A stretch of DNA of 64,000 bases from Cystobasidiopsis lactophilus (taxonomy: Eukaryota > Basidiomycota > Agaricostilbomycetes > Agaricostilbales > Chionosphaeraceae): assembly GCA_001599975.1 (NCBI GenBank), contig BCIO01000002.1, positions 1,364,001 to 1,428,000 of the forward strand, given 5' to 3'. Under the pieces are notes generated by a model. It ran no database searches. It had not been told where the DNA came from and saw only the letters and a program-made list of their open reading frames with translations. Of this stretch, positions 57,371-64,000 are shown in pieces (position 1 is the stretch's first letter; every line of letters starts with the position of its first letter). Made by a program: the position numbers and the translations under genes.

Positions 57371-60269
57371 ATGCGCAAAAGCTTTCTGATCAACAAGGGC
57401 GTCTTGCAAGACTCGCACGGCCAGGAGCAGCCTAACGCGCTCGCTTACAAGTCGAGCGGCTCTGGATTCGGTGTTCCGCTGTTCAAGAAGGTCTTCAAGC
57501 CGCCGGCAGTCGTCAGTCGGAGGGGCGATGGCGACGTGCCAGCTCGAAAGCGCAAGCGGGTGTCGTACAAGGACAAAGCGGCCGCGGAAGACGACGACGA
57601 CGATGATGAGCGTTCGAAGAAGAAGCGCAAGAAGGAGTTTGGCGAGTGCTCGCCGCCGCCGCCCATCAAGACGTACCCAAAGTTTGCTGTCAAACCGGCC
57701 GCCTCCACCTTGACCTCTGCCTTTGCGATCCCCGAGATGCGCTCCAAAACGGGCGACATCATTGTCACCAAGCTCACGGCGGGCGCGCTGGGAGTCTGTC
57801 GAAGAGCTGCGCCCATCCCACGGCCCTTGTTCGACCCGCTCGCCGACCATGCCATCGTCCTCTACGACCCGACCATCGATGACTCGGAAGCCATGAAGCT
57901 CGCAGAGCTCGAAGCCGAGAAACTCAGACAGCAGAAGCTCGAGGAGCAGAACCGCGGCCCGCACAAGAGCTTGGCCGCCATGCTGGGCTTGGACAAGCAA
58001 AAGGTCGACTTCAAGGACGTCAAAGTGCCTGTTGTGATCGACCCCAGACTTTGCAAGGTGCTTCGACCCCATCAAGTTGAGGGCGTCAAGTTCCTGTACA
58101 AGGCATGCAACGAGCGCATCGTTCAAGGCGCTTGGGGCTGCATCATGGCCGACGAAATGGGCCTCGGTCAGAACTGCCTCTTCCTTCACTCTTCAATGCA
58201 CCTGACTTAAAATCGTACAGGCAAGACCTTGCAGTGTATCACTCTGCTCTGGACCTTGCTCAAGCAATCACCAAAGTCGGGCAAGGGCACCATCGAAAAG
58301 GCCATCGTCACCTGCCCGGCCAGCTTGGTCAGGAACTGGGCCAACGAGCTCGGTGAGTGTTCAGATTCTCTCTGATCGTCGCCTACAAGGGCTGTCGCTG
58401 AATCCAATCCAGTCAAATGGCTCGGCCCGGGAGCCATCAACCCACTGGCCATCGACGGCAGCCTGCCTCGCGCCGAGCTCCTCGTACAGATCCGACAGTG
58501 GTGTGCGGCTACTGGGCGTGCCGTGGGACAGCCGGTCATCATCGTCTCCTACGAGTCCTTGCGCGACCTCACCGCCGAACTTGGCAACACCCAGGTCGGG
58601 CTCTTGCTGGCGGACGAAGGCCATCGCCTCAAGAACGCCCAAAACAACACCTACAAGGCCCTCGATTCCATCAACGTCCAGCGCCGTGTCATCCTCACCG
58701 GCACGCCCGTGCAGAACGACCTGACCGAATACTACTCGCTCTTGAGCTTTGCGAACCCCGGAATCCTTGGCACCCGGCTGGAGTTCAGGAAAAACTACGA
58801 GAACGCCATTCTGAAGGGCCGCGATGCGGACGCCACCGAGAAGCAGCGCGCCGACTGCGACGAGAAGCTCAAGTCGCTGATCGGCCTTGTCAACAAGTTT
58901 GTCATCCGTCGCACCAATGACTTGCTCACCAAGTACTGTACGTCCATCGCATATTTCTCCTTTTCACTGTCTGTCCAGAACAAAGCTCAATGGGAAAGCG
59001 CGCATCCTTAGTGCCAGTCAAATACGAGCATGTCGTCTTCTGCGCTCCGTCGCCCTTCCAGATCTCCCTTTACAAGCTCGTCACCCAGTCTTCCGAAGTG
59101 CGAGCTGCCATCAAAGAATCGGGCAAGAATCCTTTGGTGGCCATTGGCATGTTTCAAAAGCTCTGCGCCCACCCGGATCTCTTAGACCTGTCCAACCTGC
59201 CCAACGTCCGTGAGGTGCTGCCCGACGGCTACGACCCATTCGACCGCCGCCGCGAGTTCATGCCCGAGTTCTCTGGCAAATTCTTGGTGCTGGACCGCTT
59301 CCTTGAAAAGATGCACAAGGAAACCACCGACAAGATCGTGGTGATCAGCAACTTTACGGAAGTGCTGGACGTGGTCGAAAAGCTGCTGCGCATGAAAAGG
59401 TGCGCTTACTTCGCTTTGTTTGAGGCATCAAGCCATGTAAGGCCGAACCATGACACAGATACGGCTTCGTGCGGTTGGAGGGCAGCACTGGCATCAAGAA
59501 GCGCCAGAAGCTGGTCGACATTTTCAACAACCCAGACAACCCAGAGCGCGTCTTCTTGCTCAGCAGCAAGGCCGGAGGCTGCGGCATCAACCTCATTGGC
59601 GCCAATCGCTTGGTTCTGTTTGACCCAGGTGCGTTTGCCTGTGTTCGGCATCCCGCACGGATGTCCAATTGCCTCGACAGACTGGAACCCTGCTTCTGAT
59701 CAACAAGCTCTGGCTCGTGTCTGGAGAGATGGCCAGAAGAAGAATTGTGAGGGGGCTTCCTCAGCAGGAGTCCTTGCTCGCCTCATGTCATCTCCAGGCT
59801 TTGTTTACCGCTTCCTGACGACCGGCACGGTGGAGGAAAAGATCTTCCAACGACAAGCCCACAAGCAGGCCCTGTCCGCTTCGGTCGTCGATGCCAAGGC
59901 CGACGAGGCCCGCCACTTCAGCGTCGGCGACCTCAAGAAGCTCTTCTTGTACAAGGACACCACAGACAGCGAAACGCATGACACTTTCAAGTGCAAGCGC
60001 TGCAAGGACGGCCGCCAGGTGATTCGTGCGCCTGCCATGCTCTACGGTGACACCTCCACGTAGGTTTGCTGTCTCTGCTGGACATCACTCTTTCCCTAAC
60101 GTTCCCCAGGTGGAACCATTTGGCCAACGATGACCTGGCCAAAATCCACGACGACCTGTTGCGTGCTGAAACCGGCCTCGGCACCGTCACCAAGGTCTTC
60201 CAATGTGGGTTCACTCTCTTCCACGGAGCGGGACCCAGCTTGAGTCATTTCACAGTCATTTCGTCATGA
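57371..60269 (+). CDS. RAD54: RAD54, Swi2/Snf2-family recombination translocase
   Basis: dsDNA-dependent ATPase that works with Rad51 in homologous recombination. The ATG chosen, 57371, gives [20 protein letters not shown]. The N-terminal part has a nuclear-type basic cluster and [19 protein letters not shown]. Helicase motifs: [31 protein letters not shown] (motif I, joined over an intron at 58,170-58,220), [26 protein letters not shown] (DEGH, motif II), [20 protein letters not shown] (III), [20 protein letters not shown] (IV), [20 protein letters not shown] (V) and [14 protein letters not shown] (VI). The C-terminal part has [14 protein letters not shown]-type [19 protein letters not shown] and [20 protein letters not shown]. 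The last exon, after an intron at about 60,206-60,255, ends KVFQFISS, the usual RAD54 ending. Confidence 0.95.
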
Positions 60270-60303
60270 TCGCATGGGGGGTTCGTGAGCAGTGCATGGT
60301 GTC

Positions 60304-62076
60304 TATATCAACAGTGTACCTTTAGCATCCGGCAACACCTTATTGCTGTCGTAGATGAGCTGCCCTCGCAGATACGTTTGCAAGACCTCGCCGGTCAGGG
60401 TGTGTCCTTCATAGGGCGACAGCTTATTTTTGAAGACAAGGCGCTCTTTGGTGACCTGTGCAGCCCTTCTGTTAGCCTCTGACCTGATGCCGCCGCTCAG
60501 ACACCAACCTTGAAGGAAGACTGCGGGTCAAAGACGACAAAGTCGCCATCCGCCCCAACTTTGAGTGCGCCTTTCCGGTCTTGGAGGCCGATCTGTTGTG
60601 CGGGCGCGGACGCCATCCACTTCATGAGGTGGCCGATTGAGACTCCCCGTGCGGCGCCTTCGGTGTGCATGAGCGAGAGTCCCAGGCCCAGGCCACCAAT
60701 GCCGCCCCACGCCCGCATGAAGTTGCCAGACTTGAGTTGCTTTAGTTCTGTGAAAAAAACGATTAGTGCCGTGAGACGGCATGGAAGGGAGCACTGACCG
60801 GAAACGCAAGGTGAATGGTCGCTGATCGTGAAGTCTATGTGGCCGTCTTTAAGCGCGTCCCAGAGCGCATGTCTATTGGATTTTCCTCTAATGGGTGGAC
60901 AGCACTGCGAATACTCCCGTCAGCGGCCAGTCGAAAAGCTGACCCTTGCGACCTCACTTTGAAATCAGTGCGGCGGTGTTGGATCCCTTCGGACTCCAAA
61001 CATACTGGGTAATAATAGTAAAGTTATGCTCGTCCACGACATTAATGGATAGAACCGACAGTAGTGGAAGCAGGTTTCGACAGTGAGCGGGAGACCTTGG
61101 GCGCGCACTCGCTTGATGATGGGCAGCGCACTTGCAGCTGAGAGATGAACGATGTGCATAGGAACGGTGGGAAACATCTCTTGCAGGCGAGCCACCATCT
61201 CAATGGCCGACACTTCGAAGAGTTCCGGCCGCGAGTGTAAAAACGTGGAATAAGCCGTCAAGTCCATGTTCGTCGTGTCGATATCGTGATGAAGTTCGGC
61301 ATGAAAGAGCAATCTGGCGTTCCGTTTCTGCTAGGCTCTCAGCGATCGCTCCCAAGCGTGGCAAAGGCGTGTCTCACGGCTAGTTCAGGCAGCGCTCTTA
61401 GCAACTCGTCCTCGTTCACGCATGGGAACTCTGGTACACCACTGTCGATTGTGAAGCACTTGAAGCCTTTGACGCCAGCGTCGTACAGCTCCACAAGCGA
61501 TTCCTGGTCCAAACGCGCTGAGCCTGCGCACCTCGTATGCACCTCGAGCCGCGGCCTACCGTATTGTTGAGTTCATCGCCTATTAATCCTCCCCAGAACG
61601 CCACATCGACAAAGCATTTGCCGTGGGAAGCTTTCTTCTTGATTTCGAAGTTGGCCAATGTGGTGGTCGGAGGAATCGCGTTCAACGGCATGTCGCAAAC
61701 GCAAGTCACGCCTCCAGAAGCAGCGGCCTAGGGAAACAGACAATCAAATCTTACAGCCTCCGACTCATATCATCGAAATAACGCACCGAAGTCCCAGTCG
61801 CGAAGCCTTCCCAGTCCGTCCGGCCAGGCCTGTTCTCGCTCATTCACCAAGTCCACCGGGTAGTTCGAGCGATGAAACCAACTCGTTCAAGTGAACATGG
61901 CAGTCAACCAAGCCCGGCAAAAGGTAGAGATGCCCCAAATCCAGGTTCGCATTCTCTGGCTGATAAGCAGGGAGCACCGAGGTGATCAGGCCTTCCTGGA
62001 TTTCAATGGTGGCCGGTTGCAGCTCCAAAGAACCTGGGAGAATGGCATTCTTGGAAGCGACGATCAGCTTGCTCAT
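60304..62076 (-). CDS. Allantoinase
   Basis: Zinc amidohydrolase converting allantoin to allantoate in purine breakdown. ATG 62076 begins MSKLIVASKNAILPGSLELQ. Metal ligands and motifs: LLPGLVDCHVHLNEP (HxH, completed over an intron) with GRTDWEGFATGT, GGVTCVCDMPLNAIPPTT, the carboxylated Lys in YDAGVKGFKCFTIDSGVPEF, LLFHAELHHDI, VPMHIVHLSAASALPIIKRV, LPLTVETCFHYC, the segment FTISDHSPC and GGIGGLGLGLSLMHTE. The end has DGDFVVFDPQSSFKV, then KLSPYEGHTLTGEVLQTYLR and VLPDAKGTLLI with stop at 60,304. About eight introns, including a short one inside the HxH exon. Dihydropyrimidinases share the fold, but NEPGRTDWEG and the Cys-rich active-site strings favour allantoinase. No other allantoin-pathway gene is adjacent. 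Confidence 0.9.
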
Positions 62077-62268
62077 GGAGAAGGCGGCATCAAAGTCTGG
62101 GGCAGGACAAAAAGTTCGCCTGGCGACCTCTCGTTTTTGTTGGGCTCGAGAAATGCTGGTGCAAACCAAGTGTGGAGTGATATGATTGTCTTTTGCAAGG
62201 TCATTATTGTACATGATTATGGCTTAAAAGTGTCCAAATGGGCAGAGCGCCACTCAAAAGGAAGCCAT

Positions 62269-63467
62269 CTATTTGCCGGGGAGCTCGACGATGGCGGGGC
62301 CGGCGAGGATGTTGTCGTCGGTGATGGAGGTGTTGGACGAGGTCAAAACAACGTAGGTCTGGCCGGCGAATCCCTCTGCGAAGCGTAAAGGGCGTCGAGT
62401 AAGAAAATTGCCTTTAAGAGCGCAGAAAAGAGCCTCACCTGGGATCTGGACGAGCATCTTCGAGGGGTCGTAGAGACCGAACTGGGTGTTGGTCAAAGAG
62501 ACCCAGCCGGCATAGATGGGGCTAGTGCCAGCAATGGAAGACATGTTGGCAGGGGTGACCTTGATCCAGTCGAGGGGCTTGAGGTCCTGGTACTTCATGA
62601 CGGAGAGGCCGGGGAAGGCCTTGACGGGCAGAGCGGCGTTGCTCGAGGGGCAGCCAGTGATGAAGCCGGCGGCCAGCGAGTAGACCTCGTCGAAGTCTGA
62701 GAAAAGGAACAGTCAGCAATGTGAAAGGAAAATGCAATCCATGGCAGCGGAGCTCACCAAGAGGAGTGTCAAGGGGAGCGGGGAAGGGGTCGCTGCCAGC
62801 CTGGCCGCGGATGTAGGAGGCGTGCCTGGACTCGACGGTGAGAACGGCGCCGGCAATGGTCAAGTAGGTCTGCAAGAGGAGCCAAAGTTAGAGGCAGCAG
62901 GCGAAAGCGGAAAGCGAAGAAGCTCACCTTGTCCACAATGCTGGCGGCGGCTCCCAAGTAGGCCGAAACACCGACACCCTCAAGGATGGCAGCGGTGGCG
63001 ATGAACGACTTGACATCGGTGTAGCCGAAGTCGTCTGTTCAGGGAAGTGATGAGACTCGCTGGAAGGCAGGCTTGCAGAGGGTAATACTCACAAGTGCAG
63101 GCAGCAACGGGGGTGCTGTTGAGCGAGGAGATGGCGCCGGTGAGGAAGGCGACGTGGGTGGCCTCATGGCCGCCAATCTCGGCAATGCGAGGGCGAACGC
63201 TCGAGTCGAAGCCGGCGTTGGTGAAGTCAGAGTCAGAGTACTTGGCGAGACCCTGGCGGTAGAAGGTGTCCTCGAGGTGCTCCAAGGTCAAGGCGTCTGT
63301 GGAAAGCAAGAAATGTGAGTGGCGAAAACATGCGGCGGCGCTGAAGATGGCTTACACTGGAGAATGGCGATGTCGTTGATGCCACTGTCGCTCTGCCTCT
63401 TGGAGACGGGGGCAGCAACGGCGGCGGAGGCAAGAGCCAAGACGGAGAGGGAGAGAGCAGATTTCAT
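62269..63467 (-). CDS. Secreted ferritin-like (Rds1/desiccation-type) protein
   Basis: Ferritin-like four-helix protein of the fungal Rds1 / stress-related family; enzymatic role unknown. ATG 63467 starts a clear signal peptide, MKSALSLSVLALASAAVAAP, with a KR dibasic site soon after (PVSKRQSD). The ferritin-like bundle has INDIAILQYALTLEHLEDTF (metal-type Glu and His in LEHLEDTFY), RIAEIGGHEATHVAFLTGAI (EIGGHEATH) and TIAGAVLTVESRHASYIRGQ (ESRH). The later part is SSNAALPVKAFPGLSVMKYQ, DWIKVTPANMSS, FGLYDPSKMLVQIPEGFAG and QTYVVLTSSNTSITDDNIL, ending AGPAIVELPGK at 62,269. The Glu/His pattern could bind a di-metal centre (inference from fold). Six introns of 50-60 nt. Confidence 0.88.
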
Positions 63468-64000
63468 GTTGACTTCAGGAGTGTTGAGCTTTGGAATTCT
63501 GAGGGAAAGAAAGGTGAATCGAGCAGGTCGAGCAGCCCAAATGTGCGGTTACGACACATCGTGCGATGAGAGGAACCCGGCTGAGCCGACGAGTGGCCTT
63601 TCATTTGGTCCTTTTTGGCACTTTTGGAAGACTGTCTCCGCGCTGGAAGCCCAGCCAGTGTCTTTCGCGCGAGAGGTGGGGTGAGACGTCATGCTTCGAA
63701 GGGATTGCCATTAGGCGACCTTCCAAATCTCAGGCACGGTGTCGCCCGATTGCCCTCAGGCAATGACGACTTGCCGGGGTAAGCCTTTTTTAAGGGGCCG
63801 GGCTTAACAATATCACTCGCCTTGGGCTCCAAATAGCTGGCCGACCCATACTTAGGGTCAGGCGGAACATGACCCGATGAAGGTGAGACAGAAAGCAGGC
63901 CAGGGAAGCGAATTTTCACCCAGGGCTAATGAGATTTGGGCAGGCAGGGCATCGGCTAGCTCTCCGATGCGACAACACGTCTTGCACACAAGTCGAGGCA
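63468..64000. other. Upstream region of ferritin-like gene, to window end
   Basis: Holds the promoter of the ferritin-like gene. Short open frames on both strands show no recognisable domain. Nothing else is seen up to the window edge. Confidence 0.4.

Overview
This window is nuclear DNA from a fungus, most probably a basidiomycete. The genes are closely packed (about 28 recognisable protein genes in 64 kb), lie on both strands, and are cut by many small GT-AG introns of roughly 40-75 nt. Several products are typical of Basidiomycota: a secreted 'macrofage-activating glycoprotein' with a GPI signal, two seven-helix membrane proteins resembling the DUF6534-type family, and a full-length STE6-like exporter of the basidiomycete type. 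The species is not identifiable from the sequence alone; a Pucciniomycotina yeast would fit, but this is a guess. No rRNA, tRNA, CRISPR array, transposon or virus-derived element was recognised.

Layout, left to right. 1-5.1 kb (minus): the end-truncated gene of a CHK/APH-type small-molecule kinase, then a tandem pair of paralogous 7TM proteins. 5.8-8.1 kb: a LigB/DODA-type extradiol dioxygenase (plus) converging on the SDHD membrane anchor of succinate dehydrogenase (minus). 8.3-13.0 kb: a 1,517-residue STE6-like ABC exporter. 13.4-16.1 kb (minus): an SKT5/Chs4-like Sel1-repeat chitin synthase regulator. 16.8-22.1 kb (plus): the GPI-anchored glycoprotein and a large Ser-rich disordered protein. 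22.1-27.2 kb (minus): TBC1D20-like Rab GAP, bestrophin-like channel, unknown multipass membrane protein. 27.6-31.1 kb: RTF1 and PEX7 head to head. 31.3-34.8 kb: TPT1 and a HEATR6-like protein head to head. 34.9-37.5 kb: PMT4. 38.2-40.0 kb: an unknown single-pass membrane protein. 40.3-46.3 kb (minus): inositol monophosphatase, dynactin p62, an MFS exporter. 46.3-48.3 kb: an unresolved stretch with a possible spliced gene. 48.4-51.3 kb: a Ser-rich single-pass protein and a Nit2-like amidase. 51.6-57.0 kb (minus): mitochondrial ATP1 and a REG1-like PP1 subunit. 57.4-60.3 kb (plus): RAD54. 60.3-63.5 kb (minus): allantoinase and a secreted ferritin-like (Rds1-type) protein.

Most genes are unrelated housekeeping functions: respiration (SDHD, ATP1), transcription (RTF1), tRNA splicing (TPT1), DNA repair (RAD54), peroxisome import (PEX7), glucose repression (REG1), O-mannosylation and cell wall (PMT4, SKT5, GPI protein, two Ser-rich membrane proteins), dynein transport (dynactin p62) and purine breakdown (allantoinase). 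Nothing looks like a dedicated multi-gene pathway cluster. The items most worth a second look are the tandem 7TM pair, the unresolved 46-48 kb stretch, two micro-exons of 14 and 19 nt that complete conserved domains, very short divergent promoters, and three proteins with no recognised family. Exon boundaries were read by eye from reading frame, GT/AG sites and family conservation; those given to the base are the ones whose phases were checked.
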